Assembly: GCA_964405825.1 (NCBI GenBank)
Contig: CAYOPI010000005.1
Span: 1-64,000 of the forward strand
DNA: 64,000 nucleotides
Source: JBHJGM01 sp964405825
GTDB taxonomy: Bacteria > Verrucomicrobiota > Verrucomicrobiia > Opitutales > JBHJGM01
Direction of reading: 5' to 3'
A model generated the notes under the pieces. The model was not told the DNA's origin. It saw only the letters and a list, made by a program, of their open reading frames with translations, and ran no database searches. This document shows, in pieces, positions 50,830 through 59,292 of the stretch. Position 1 is the first letter of the stretch. Each line of letters opens with the position of its first letter. The position numbers were made by a program, and so were the translations under genes.

Positions 50830-52215
50830 ATGAGCCGTCCAAACATCCTGTTGTGCCTGTGCGACCAGCTGCAGGTTTTCATGCTGGGCTGCTACGGCAA
50901 CGGCTTTGTCCAGACGCCCAATCTGGATCGGCTGGCGCGCAGCGGGGTGCGCTTCGAGACGTCAATGTGCGTCTTCCCGGTCTGCATGGCCTCGCGTTCG
51001 TCGTTGCTGGCGGGGCAGTTCAACCGCACCTGCACCGGCGGGGTGGCCAACGTGAGCTTCCCGACGTTTCCGGGGAACTTCGACATGCCGGAGTATCCAT
51101 TTGCCGGGCGCCCGCACCTGCCGGATACGACGTTGGCGGAGGCGTTGCGTGGGTCGGGCTACCATACCGCGGCCATCGGCAAGTGGCATGTCCACAGCTG
51201 GCCGCAGGACATCGGCTTTGACGAGTACGTCATCCCGCGCGTGCACCATTGCCACAGCGCACAGCACTTTACCGAGAACGGCGGGCCGGAGTTTGTTCCC
51301 GAAGGCTGGAGCCTGGACTTTGAAGTGGAACGGGCCGGGCGGTTCTTTCGCGAACGTGAGGAGTCGCAGAAGCCGTTCTTCCTGTACTTCAACATTTCGC
51401 CGCCGCACTGCCCGGTGGCGGATATCCCGGAGTCGTTTCGCACGATGTACGATCCGGCCCAGGTGCCGTTTCGGGCGAACGTGGACGAGGCGGTGGTCGA
51501 ACGGGAGGACTGGCACTATCAGGCAAGCGTACTGCGTCACGATTTTCGCTATTACATGCTGGGGCTGCCGTGTACGCAGCAGTTGCCCGAGGCCTACAAT
51601 CTGCGGGCGTTGGCGGCGGAGTACATGGGCGCGGTCAGCTGGGTGGATGACGCCGTCGGGCGTTTGCTCGACCATCTCGAGCGCAGCGGGCTGGCCGACA
51701 ACACGCTGGTCATCTTCAGCTCGGACCACGGGGAGTTCATGGGCAGCCACGGGCGTTTTCAGAAAGGGGCACCGCACGATGAAAGCGCTCGCGTGCCCTT
51801 GCTGATGCGCTGGCCGGGCGAGTACCCGGCGGAGGCGGTGCGCACGCCGGTGGTGTCGCTCGTGGACGTTGCGCCGACGTTGCTGACGGCAGCCGGGGCG
51901 GAGGTTCCGGTATCGATGGTGGGCGAGAGCCTCGATGCGCTGGCCCGCGACGATGGCGTTGATCTCAAGGATGACTTTCGAATCGTGGAGAAGTTCAACG
52001 GAGCCGCCGTGCGCACACAGGACTTTCTCTACGCGCTGGAATTCACCGAGGACCGCAAAGCGCTGGAGCCCGAGCCGTGGTTCTTTGTGAACAACGCGGA
52101 GGATCCGCTGCAGCAGAACAACCTGGCTGGCACGGAGGCCTGTGCGCAGGACGCGCGCAGGCTGCACCAGATTCTTGAAGACTGGCACGCGCGCACGCCC
52201 TGGATGAAGTCGTAG
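50830..52215 (+). CDS. Sulfatase with CxAxR-type active site
   Basis: A 461-residue type I sulfatase of the alkaline phosphatase superfamily. The formylglycine site is Cys52 in VCMASRSSLLAG, with alanine in place of the usual proline of CxPSR. The motif remains within the range the formylglycine-generating enzyme is known to accept. Metal-site residues include Asp12 (CDQLQ) and the late FSSDHGEFMGSHGRFQKG. GKWHVHSWPQDIGFDE is the conserved mid-region. No signal peptide is visible, so a cytoplasmic location is likely and the substrate would be imported. The ATG at 50830 is used rather than the GTG one codon earlier. Probably co-transcribed with the PhyH gene and the URO-D gene that follows. 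Confidence 0.9.
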   Translation: MSRPNILLCLCDQLQVFMLGCYGNGFVQTPNLDRLARSGVRFETSMCVFPVCMASRSSLLAGQFNRTCTGGVANVSFPTFPGNFDMPEYPFAGRPHLPDTTLAEALRGSGYHTAAIGKWHVHSWPQDIGFDEYVIPRVHHCHSAQHFTENGGPEFVPEGWSLDFEVERAGRFFREREESQKPFFLYFNISPPHCPVADIPESFRTMYDPAQVPFRANVDEAVVEREDWHYQASVLRHDFRYYMLGLPCTQQLPEAYNLRALAAEYMGAVSWVDDAVGRLLDHLERSGLADNTLVIFSSDHGEFMGSHGRFQKGAPHDESARVPLLMRWPGEYPAEAVRTPVVSLVDVAPTLLTAAGAEVPVSMVGESLDALARDDGVDLKDDFRIVEKFNGAAVRTQDFLYALEFTEDRKALEPEPWFFVNNAEDPLQQNNLAGTEACAQDARRLHQILEDWHARTPWMKS

Positions 52216-52262
52216 CCACGCGAGATTGCATCGGAGAGAGTGACTCGGTTTGAGAGGGTGCC

Positions 52263-53252
52263 ATGGGAAACTCAATGACTTCACGTGAACGCGTCGCGGC
52301 GGTGCTGCGACGTGAACAGCCCGACCGGACGCCTCTGTCTGGTTGGGTCCACCTGAATCTGCGCGAGCCGATCGAGACGGCCTATGGTTCGGTGGAGGCC
52401 TTTGAAGATCACTTTGCCTTTGATCTGGAGCATCTTTTTCCGCACGGGCTGGTGCCGTACTGGGGCAATCGCCTGCACGAGGTGCGTGAGGCTGTGGGCG
52501 AGCGCGACCTGACCCCGGAGCATCTGCTGGATTTCGAGCTGTCCGATCCGAATCTGCCTGAGCCTTACGCCCGGCTGAAGGAGGCGATCGAGCGCTGCCA
52601 CGCCAGGGAGCGTTTTGCCTATGTGCAGACGCCGGGCATTTTCGAATGCCTGAACGCTGCCTTCGGGATCGAGAATCATCTGTGCTACCTCCTGGAGTAC
52701 CCGGACGAGCTGCAGGAGGTGTACGCGCGGCAGGCCCGGTGGAATCAGACCGTGGCGCACAACTTCATCGATCTGGGCGCGGACATGATCCACGTTTCGG
52801 ATGATTGGGGTGGTCAGGACAGCCTGTTGTTCAGCCCGGAGGTGTGGCGTTCGCTGATAGCGCCGCATCACCAGACCACGGCAAAGGCGGTCCGCGAGCG
52901 AGGCGTCTTTTTGAGCCTGCACAGTGACGGGTATATCTGGCCGGTGCTGGAGGAAACGGCCGCGATGGGCTATCAGCTGCTGCACCCGTTTCAGGAGTCG
53001 GCTGGCATGGACTGGGGGGCCTACCGCCGCGACTTCGCAGGGCGTTTCGGCATCATGGGCGGGATGTGCGTGCAGACGACCGTTGGTTTTGGAGACGTGG
53101 ACCGGGTCGAGTCGGAGTTGAAGCGCATCTTCGAGTTGATGGGCGATACCCCGTGGATCTGCTGCACGTCGCACTTTGTGCAGGCGCACTGCAGCATTGA
53201 GGAACTCACGCGGACCTTCGAAATCGCGCGCAGCCTGGCCGGGACACCCTAG
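52263..53252 (+). CDS. URO-D/MtaA-fold protein, HxDG variant
   Basis: A 329-residue TIM-barrel protein of the uroporphyrinogen decarboxylase superfamily. It opens with TSRERVAAVLRREQPDRTP, typical of MtaA/MtbA-like and uncharacterised relatives, and lacks the HemE signature PPVWIMRQAGRYLPEYR. Where methyltransferases such as MtaA carry the zinc ligands in HxCG, this protein has LSLHSDGYIW (His220, Asp222), so the cysteine is an aspartate. It could be a methyltransferase with altered metal binding or a different enzyme. It ends six bases from the convergent corrinoid reactivase gene and follows the sulfatase after 47 bases. It has a paralog with the same HxDG feature at 60329-61429. Confidence 0.82.
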   Translation: MGNSMTSRERVAAVLRREQPDRTPLSGWVHLNLREPIETAYGSVEAFEDHFAFDLEHLFPHGLVPYWGNRLHEVREAVGERDLTPEHLLDFELSDPNLPEPYARLKEAIERCHARERFAYVQTPGIFECLNAAFGIENHLCYLLEYPDELQEVYARQARWNQTVAHNFIDLGADMIHVSDDWGGQDSLLFSPEVWRSLIAPHHQTTAKAVRERGVFLSLHSDGYIWPVLEETAAMGYQLLHPFQESAGMDWGAYRRDFAGRFGIMGGMCVQTTVGFGDVDRVESELKRIFELMGDTPWICCTSHFVQAHCSIEELTRTFEIARSLAGTP

Positions 53253-53258
53253 ACTGCG

Positions 53259-54920
53259 CTAGGGCAGGGCGAGGTTTTCGAGATAAGTGTCCTCGAAGTC
53301 TTCCAACTGGTTGAGCTCGATGACGGTGGTGGTCGCGCGGAAGCTCTCGAGTTCTTCAACGAGCGCGGCGTCGAGCAGGCAGAGGTAGGCGCCGCCGAGC
53401 GAGGTGTTGCCCACGACTTCGATTTGAGTCGCATCAAAACCAGGCAGCAGGCCGCATCCAAGCGCGTTGGCGACGCTGAGATTGCGCCCGAAGCCACCGG
53501 CCAGGAAGAGCGTCTCGACGTGGGCGGGTTGAAGGCGGGCCTGGTGCAGGAGCAGCTCGATGCCGGCGGCGATGGCGGCTTTGGCCTGCAGGAGACTGGC
53601 GACGTCGGCCTCGGAGATGTGCAGTGGCCGGGGGGCGCCCGGGTTGAGGCAAAGGGCGCGGCCAAAGTTGCCCTGGACCTGTTGCGGCGAGGGACGTCGC
53701 ATCCAGGCATCTTCCTCAAAGCGGCCATAGGGGTTGAGCAGCCGCGTGCGGCGGCCTTCGGCGAGGAAGTCCAGATAGGCTGAGCCACAGATGCCGGGGG
53801 CTTGCTCGGGCGGGCCGTCGCCGATGGTGCGCAGCGTGACCTTCGCCGTGGCCTCGCCCAACTCGATTGCGCTGACGGCGCCCTTGACGGCTCGCGAACC
53901 GCAGTCGAGTCCGGCTCCCTCGAAGGCGGGCCCGGCCGCAGTGGCACAGGCCAGGCGATGTTCGGGGGTCTGCAGGATGATCTCGCCGTTGGTGCCGACG
54001 TCGACCAGCAGGCAGGGTCGCGCGCGGTAGGCCATGCCCAGGGCGGCGAGCCCGGCGTTGAGGTCGGCGCCGACGTAGGCGCCCAGGCCCGGAAGCAAGT
54101 GGATGGGGAAGGCGGTCGCCGCTTCATCCAGGCTAATTCCGAGCGTATCGGAGGAATGGATACGGTGTTCGAGAAACACGGGTCTGAAGGGTGCGATACC
54201 CAGCGTCGTTGGATCCGTGCCCGTCAAGAGGTGCAACATGGCGGTGTTGCCGGCAATGGTGGCTCCGGCAATCGCGCTGCTGTCGAGGGAGGCCTGGCCG
54301 AGCGCCTGGCGCAGGAGCGGGACGAGCGTGTCGCCGGTGATTTTTGTCTGGAGCCGGCGCAGATTCTCGGGGGACTGGCTGGCGTGGTCGATGCGGGTGA
54401 GGACGTTGTCGCCGAGGCTGACTTGCGCGTTCAGTGCGCTGGCCCGGGTGACGATTCGGCCATCGCGCAGGTCGACCAGGAGCACGACGACGGTCGTTGT
54501 GCCGATGTCGATGGCGAATCCGTGGGTGGCGTTTCCGTTGGTCGGGACGAGAGGGTTGTGGGCTGCGGGGACCTTCAGGACAAAGGCGTCCTCGACCTGC
54601 GGCGGGTGCACGAGCAGCGAGCGGGCCGGGATGCGCAGGCGCATTGGGGCCGTCGACGCAGGGTCGAGCCGGCACTCGCACGAGGGCAGGGTGGCGGGCG
54701 CCACCGTCTTGTTGCTTTTGTGGAGCAGGGTGCCGTGTGCGAGTCCGAGGGTGCAGCCCCGGCACAGTCCACGTCCGGCGCAGCGGGTGTTCAGGGCGTA
54801 GCCGTGGTCAGCCAGGAGGGCATCGAGCGTGCGGATTGAATCTCCGCGCGGAAGCTGCAGGGAGACGTGCGTGTCATCTGGCAGGTGTACGTCGACGTTG
54901 ACTGTCGAGGGATCGCTCAC
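53259..54920 (-). CDS. RACo-type corrinoid protein reductive activator ([2Fe-2S] plus ASKHA ATPase)
   Basis: A 553-residue ATP-dependent activase that restores inactive Co(II) corrinoid proteins to Co(I). The N-terminal ferredoxin domain has Cys47, Cys53, Cys56 and Cys81 or Cys83 (TRCAGRGLCRGCTLG, SCECRL). The ASKHA part (DUF4445 type) shows FAIDIGTTTVVVLLVDL (phosphate loop 138-143), IAGNTAMLHLLTG, LVDVGTNGEI, CATAAGPAFEGAG and LAGGFGRNLSVANAL. This is the architecture of RACo and of the acetogen O-demethylase activating enzymes, slightly shorter than usual. It differs from RamA, which carries C-terminal [4Fe-4S] clusters. The GTG start overlaps the stop of the DUF1638 gene (GTGA); it is the last gene of the six-gene operon. 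Confidence 0.9.
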   Translation of the reverse strand: MSDPSTVNVDVHLPDDTHVSLQLPRGDSIRTLDALLADHGYALNTRCAGRGLCRGCTLGLAHGTLLHKSNKTVAPATLPSCECRLDPASTAPMRLRIPARSLLVHPPQVEDAFVLKVPAAHNPLVPTNGNATHGFAIDIGTTTVVVLLVDLRDGRIVTRASALNAQVSLGDNVLTRIDHASQSPENLRRLQTKITGDTLVPLLRQALGQASLDSSAIAGATIAGNTAMLHLLTGTDPTTLGIAPFRPVFLEHRIHSSDTLGISLDEAATAFPIHLLPGLGAYVGADLNAGLAALGMAYRARPCLLVDVGTNGEIILQTPEHRLACATAAGPAFEGAGLDCGSRAVKGAVSAIELGEATAKVTLRTIGDGPPEQAPGICGSAYLDFLAEGRRTRLLNPYGRFEEDAWMRRPSPQQVQGNFGRALCLNPGAPRPLHISEADVASLLQAKAAIAAGIELLLHQARLQPAHVETLFLAGGFGRNLSVANALGCGLLPGFDATQIEVVGNTSLGGAYLCLLDAALVEELESFRATTTVIELNQLEDFEDTYLENLALP

Positions 54921-55693
54921 GGATGGCTCGATGCGGGGCGCGCCTCGATGATGCGACTGTCGGTCGTCTGGGCAACGGCTTGGCCGGGCTCGATGACGAG
55001 AAAGCGCTCGGCGTCCCAGCGGGCGGCGAGCAAGTCCTGAAGCAACTGCGGATCGCCTTTGAGGTGCATGAAGTCCCAGCCCAGGCCGGCGGCGCAACGC
55101 CGGGTGTAGTCCGGGCCCCAGCCCTCGCTCGAGGCGTCGTGCATTCCGGGGAACTCGACGTGGCAGGCCTTGTGCACGTGGGTGAGGCTGCTGCGCTCGG
55201 TCTCAACGAGAAAGTCGGCATCTTCCTCGTCAAACTTCTCGGCGTAGGCGAGGCGCAGGCGCTCGAACTTTTCGGCGCTGGGGACGCGTCCGCCACGGTT
55301 CCAGCCGGGCGAGTACCAGTAAACGTCGGGGTGCTCGGCGGTGAACTTGTCGTAGCGCTGTCGGCTTCCCAACAGGACGGTGATGCAGTCGTGCGCGCGG
55401 GGCAGGACGAGGCGGCAATGTCTCGCGGTCACGCCGGTGAGTCCAGTGCCACAGAGGCCGTAGACCAGCGCAACGGCATCGGGGCAGGCGCGGTCCTCCA
55501 CCTCGTGAACGGCTTGCTGCAACTGAAGGCGCAACTGATCGGGGCGGTCGTGCAGGCCCATTTCAAGGAACTGCAGGTCGACGATTTCGGGAGTCTCCTG
55601 CGACTTGAGAAAGAAGCGCACTTCGGCCTCAAAGACATCACAGGCGAGGATGGCCAGACGCCGGCAGGCGTCCGCTGGGTTCGGTTGCGGCAT
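54917..55693 (-). CDS. DUF1638 family protein
   Basis: A 258-residue protein matching the DUF1638 family as I remember it. It opens LAILACDVFEAEVRFFL and has the conserved core ALVYGLCGTGLTGVTARHCRL followed by VLPRAHDCITVLLGSRQRY. Conserved Cys and His residues in this core could bind a metal or cofactor. No biochemical function is firmly established for the family. Its members often sit beside corrinoid proteins and MtaA-like methyltransferases, as here. It is five bases from the URO-D gene and overlaps the activase gene by four bases, so it is translationally coupled inside the operon. Confidence 0.8.
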   Translation of the reverse strand: MPQPNPADACRRLAILACDVFEAEVRFFLKSQETPEIVDLQFLEMGLHDRPDQLRLQLQQAVHEVEDRACPDAVALVYGLCGTGLTGVTARHCRLVLPRAHDCITVLLGSRQRYDKFTAEHPDVYWYSPGWNRGGRVPSAEKFERLRLAYAEKFDEEDADFLVETERSSLTHVHKACHVEFPGMHDASSEGWGPDYTRRCAAGLGWDFMHLKGDPQLLQDLLAARWDAERFLVIEPGQAVAQTTDSRIIEARPASSHP

Positions 55694-55698
55694 CGTCG

Positions 55699-56730
55699 CT
55701 ACGCCTCCAGCGCGGCGCGCGTCATGGCCCGGTAGTTCTGGATGGGCACGTAGTCGGGCACCGAGTTGCCCGTGCCCACGGCGTAGCCGCCGCGACCGGC
55801 CGAGCGCTCGACCATGCCGCGGGCGCGGCGGTACACCTCGTCGGGATCGCTGCGGCAGACGTAGTCCATGTCGAGCCCGCCGAGCACGGCGAGTCGCTCG
55901 TGCAGGAACTCGTAGGAATCCTCGACCGGGCGAATCGCGTCTTCGTAGGAGTGCTTCCCGTCGGCGTGGATGTCCTCGACGATATCGTCCCAGACTTCGT
56001 CGAGGTTGCCGCAGGAGTGCAGGATGACGGGGCGCCCGTTTTCGTGGGCGAGGGCGGCCATGCGTTTGTGCCAGGGGAAGATGTAGCGGCGCAGGTCATC
56101 GGGCGAGAGCATGGTCTGCGTCTTGTAGCCCCAGTCGTCGTTGAGAATCACTGCGCCAACGGCATCGCACGACAGGGCCAGTTGGTAATGGCGATAGAGG
56201 CGCTCGCCCACGCCGTCCGCAACGGCCTTCACCAGGTCGGGGTCCTCGAGGGTGAGCATGCAGAGGTCCTCGAAGCCGACAACCTTGATCAGGTTCTCGA
56301 GCACGCCGCAGTTGGAAGGCACGACCAGCTTCATCCCCGCGGGCAGTTCGCGCGCAACCTCCTCGATGATCTCGTAGGCGCTTGGGTCCACCTCGGGCCA
56401 GGTCAGCTGCTCGAGTTCATCCCAGTCACGAACCACGCCGCCTTCGTTGGCCGAGTAGCTCTCCATCTCCGCGTGTTCGCCGAGGTTGAAGTGAATCAGC
56501 GGCGGCCAGGCCGGAGGCACCACGGCGAAGTCGTAGCCGCAGGCGGCAAAAAGCTGCACCCAGGCGCGCAACTGAGCCTTGGGGTCGTCCGGGGGCGGCG
56601 CGTCGATGTCGTAGTGCGCAAAGAGCGCTTCGCAGAGAATGAACTCAAAGAGGGTCGCTCGGCTGGGCACCTTGCGTTCAAGAACGGCCAGGAGGTTGCC
56701 GAAGTCGGGTTCACGGGGTGAGGCGATCAT
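55699..56730 (-). CDS. URO-D/MtaA-fold protein, HxCG type
   Basis: A 343-residue TIM-barrel protein of the URO-D superfamily, likely a corrinoid-linked methyltransferase. The zinc motif is partly kept: VILHSCGNLDEV gives His238 and Cys240. The second cysteine expected near the C-terminus (the GPGC or GTGC loop) is replaced, reading AVGTGNSVPDYVP. The conserved ILNDDWGYKTQTMLSP and an Asp/Trp pattern in the core match the family. Whether it demethylates the substrate or moves the methyl to an acceptor is not decided by the sequence. It overlaps the CobW gene upstream by four bases (ATGA). Confidence 0.84.
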   Translation of the reverse strand: MIASPREPDFGNLLAVLERKVPSRATLFEFILCEALFAHYDIDAPPPDDPKAQLRAWVQLFAACGYDFAVVPPAWPPLIHFNLGEHAEMESYSANEGGVVRDWDELEQLTWPEVDPSAYEIIEEVARELPAGMKLVVPSNCGVLENLIKVVGFEDLCMLTLEDPDLVKAVADGVGERLYRHYQLALSCDAVGAVILNDDWGYKTQTMLSPDDLRRYIFPWHKRMAALAHENGRPVILHSCGNLDEVWDDIVEDIHADGKHSYEDAIRPVEDSYEFLHERLAVLGGLDMDYVCRSDPDEVYRRARGMVERSAGRGGYAVGTGNSVPDYVPIQNYRAMTRAALEA

Positions 56731-57872
56731 GACGAGGCAACCGCGGTGTCGGTGAAATCCGAGGTGGTGTCGAGACGGTGCACGGGCTCGGGGGCAGCCG
56801 GGCGGAAAGCGTCCAGGCTCTGGACGGTCACTCTGAGTCCTTCCTGGCCGCCGCGTTGACTGAACTCCGCCTCGACGAGCGCCCGCAGGATCTCAGGCGA
56901 GGTCAGCGCGCGCACGTTGACGTCGAGTTGGGCGGTACGCGGTGGCAGGTTGGGGTTGCCGGAGGCTTCGTGGCGATCGAGCCGGGCGTGGCGGTCGGTG
57001 AGGTTCAGACGCAGTCCGCGCGAAGGAGTGGCCACATGGGCCTTGGCGTGGGCGATTTCCGCTTTAGCTGCCACCAGCGCAGCCATCAGCCACTCGAAGC
57101 TGGCGCTCGCCTGCTGGAGGCAGACTTCCTGGCTGACACTCTCGAAGCGAATCCGCGCGTTGAGCCAGCCGAGTAGCGCTTCGCCTTCGGCGTAACGTTC
57201 GTAGTCGACCTGGAGCGGACGCAGGGTGGCGGTGGCCGTTTCGCCGGTGACGCGGTCCAGCCAGCGTTCGAGGCCTTCGCCGGTGACGGTGGAGAGCGGC
57301 TGCACGTTACGCCCGGGAAACTCGGCCCTGAGCTTTTCGGCGAGGATGTCCACCAGGGCGCGCGGGTGTCGGTCGGCCTGGCTGAGGAGCAGGCAGTCGG
57401 CGTCCTCGAGCTGCTTGCGGAAGATGTAGAAGACCGACTCGGGGAACGGGCGCTCGCCCCGGGGGCCGGTCAGGCGCGAGAGGCGGGCGGGATCCACCAG
57501 AGCGGTGGTCGGCGCGATGGCATAGCGGTCGGCGAAGTACCTGCGTAGCGGCGCGACGACGGTGGCAATCAGATCGGTGCAACTGCCCACGGGCTCACAC
57601 AGAAAGTAGTCGGGCGCGACCGAGTCGCCCAGTTGATCGAGGGCCTGCAGGAGGGTGTCGAACTTGCAGCAGAAGCAGCCGCCGCTGACCTCGCCCACGC
57701 TGAAGCCGGCGTCACGCAGGGTGGAGGTGTCGACGAGGTTGACGGCCTGGTCGTTGGTGATGAGGCCCACGCGCTTGCCCCGGTCAGCCAGGCGGGTGGC
57801 CGCGGCGGCCAGGAGGCTGGTCTTTCCCGCGCCGAGAAAGCCGCTGACCAGAATGAAGCGTGGGAGGGCCAT
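56727..57872 (-). CDS. CobW/G3E-family GTPase (metallochaperone-like)
   Basis: A 381-residue G3E GTPase. Walker A is VSGFLGAGKTSLL (residues 9-21), and the metal-binding CxCC motif is GGCFCCKFDTLL (Cys66, 68 and 69). The Walker B-like and base-recognition regions follow, with SQAD where NKxD is usual. G3E proteins deliver Zn, Co or Ni to target enzymes, and CobW takes part in cobalamin synthesis. In a corrinoid operon the likely client is a zinc-dependent URO-D methyltransferase or the corrinoid protein. The C-terminal half (from about 240) resembles the CobW C-terminal domain only loosely. ATG at 57872, eight bases after the fusion gene. Confidence 0.87.
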   Translation of the reverse strand: MALPRFILVSGFLGAGKTSLLAAAATRLADRGKRVGLITNDQAVNLVDTSTLRDAGFSVGEVSGGCFCCKFDTLLQALDQLGDSVAPDYFLCEPVGSCTDLIATVVAPLRRYFADRYAIAPTTALVDPARLSRLTGPRGERPFPESVFYIFRKQLEDADCLLLSQADRHPRALVDILAEKLRAEFPGRNVQPLSTVTGEGLERWLDRVTGETATATLRPLQVDYERYAEGEALLGWLNARIRFESVSQEVCLQQASASFEWLMAALVAAKAEIAHAKAHVATPSRGLRLNLTDRHARLDRHEASGNPNLPPRTAQLDVNVRALTSPEILRALVEAEFSQRGGQEGLRVTVQSLDAFRPAAPEPVHRLDTTSDFTDTAVASS

Positions 57873-57880
57873 CGGAACGT

Positions 57881-59251
57881 TTACACATGCGAGGGATCGG
57901 AGACCGCGCGGATGGCTGCGACGAGCCGGGGCCGGTCCGGAATGATGGAAGCAAAGTGCTCCTGGCCCTGGATGCAGATGCTCGGGATGGCCGAGACGTT
58001 GAGCTTCTTCATGTAGCCCAGCCCGGCGCGCTCCTTGATTTTGTGCTCGCGCACTTCGACGTCGATGCCGGCCTCGGAGGCGGCCTGTTGAGCGGCCTGC
58101 ACCATGTACTGGCAGGGCGCGCAGGAACCGGAGTCCAGTGTGACGACGTCGACGATGACGTTGGCGCTCGAAGCGTAGTCGGGCAGGGTGATTTCGGCGA
58201 AGGTGTCCTCGGTGGTGGCGGCGACGGCGGATCGGGCCACGTCGCGCTGGTATGGGTCGTGGACCAGTTCGGTGACGGCGCGGAGATTGGCCTCGGGCGT
58301 GGCGTAGGGAAGGTCGCAACCCGGTGCGAGAATGAAGCCGGTCTCGCCACCCTCATCGAAACACCGCAGCGCGTCCTTCTGGGACTCCAGCTCATCGCCC
58401 AGGAGGAGCGCGGTGGTCAGGCGGAGGTTTCCGCCAAAGGACTTTCCGGCAGCGGTGGCGACCTCGCGCAGGGCGGGCAGGCTGACGTTTTCGTCGACGC
58501 AGAGGTTGTCGCAGGTGGTCTTGCACATGGCCGGCAGGTTGCGCGTGGCATCGCCGCAGACAAAGAGCGAGGCCAGGCCGCCGCCTTCGTGAATCGCCTT
58601 GAAGACCGAATCGAGCGGGCCGCTGACAAAGCGCTCGAAGTGCTCCGGGGAAATCTGGCTGACCATCGGATCGACCACGGCCACGACGTCGGCACCGGCT
58701 TCCAAGTAGGCGCGCGCGGTGGCCTGACCGACTTCGGCGCAATAGGCCAGCAGGGCGTCGACCTCGTCCTCCTCATCGTACATGTCCAGGAAGATGTCGT
58801 CGCCGCGCAGGTGCAGCCCGAGGGTGAAGGGGCCGGTGATGAGACCGTACAGCGCGACAGTGTCGCCGATCTTTGCCTTTACCTGACGCAGGGCGTCGAG
58901 CACCACGGGCATGCGCCCGGAGCCGACGTCGAAGACCGGGAGTGCATTGAGGTCAACGGCGTCAAGCAGCGGATGGCTGCAGACGGCCGGGGGCGAGTCT
59001 TCGGCCCAGCGAAGTTCGCAGCCAAGGATTTCGGCTTCGATCTGCAGGTCAAAGGCGATGGGCAGACCGTCGGGGCGGTAGGCTTGGTGGGCACGCAGGA
59101 GGCCGGCGCAGAGTTTGTCGGGGTCGCGCAGGTAATCGCTGGCAGAGGTGCCGGTGAGGCTGCCGCCGTGCACGCCGACAAAGGGCAGCCAGGGCAGGCG
59201 CGGGACGGGTTGGCCTTGCAGGGCCGAGAGAAGGAGTTCCTTGCCGTTCAT
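57881..59251 (-). CDS. URO-D/MtaA-fold methyltransferase fused to a C-terminal thioredoxin-like domain
   Basis: A 456-residue two-domain protein. Residues 1 to about 345 form a URO-D/MtaA barrel, with LITGPFTLGLHLRG, VDPMVSQISPEHFERFVSGPL and the C-terminal zinc-loop cysteine in FILAPGCDLPYATPEAN (Cys312). The HxCG motif reads LFVCGDATRNL: the cysteine (Cys232) is kept but the His is Phe230. Residues about 365-456 are a thioredoxin-like domain with CAPC (Cys377 and Cys380) and a cis-proline segment AIPSICIQG (Pro423). The joining of a methyltransferase to a dithiol domain suggests thiol methyl acceptance or redox control, which is inference. It is the second gene of the operon, 41 bases after the corrinoid protein. 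Confidence 0.88.
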   Translation of the reverse strand: MNGKELLLSALQGQPVPRLPWLPFVGVHGGSLTGTSASDYLRDPDKLCAGLLRAHQAYRPDGLPIAFDLQIEAEILGCELRWAEDSPPAVCSHPLLDAVDLNALPVFDVGSGRMPVVLDALRQVKAKIGDTVALYGLITGPFTLGLHLRGDDIFLDMYDEEDEVDALLAYCAEVGQATARAYLEAGADVVAVVDPMVSQISPEHFERFVSGPLDSVFKAIHEGGGLASLFVCGDATRNLPAMCKTTCDNLCVDENVSLPALREVATAAGKSFGGNLRLTTALLLGDELESQKDALRCFDEGGETGFILAPGCDLPYATPEANLRAVTELVHDPYQRDVARSAVAATTEDTFAEITLPDYASSANVIVDVVTLDSGSCAPCQYMVQAAQQAASEAGIDVEVREHKIKERAGLGYMKKLNVSAIPSICIQGQEHFASIIPDRPRLVAAIRAVSDPSHV

Positions 59252-59292
59252 GGATTCAGTGAGCTGTGGGGATGGGAATGGGTTGAGTGCGT

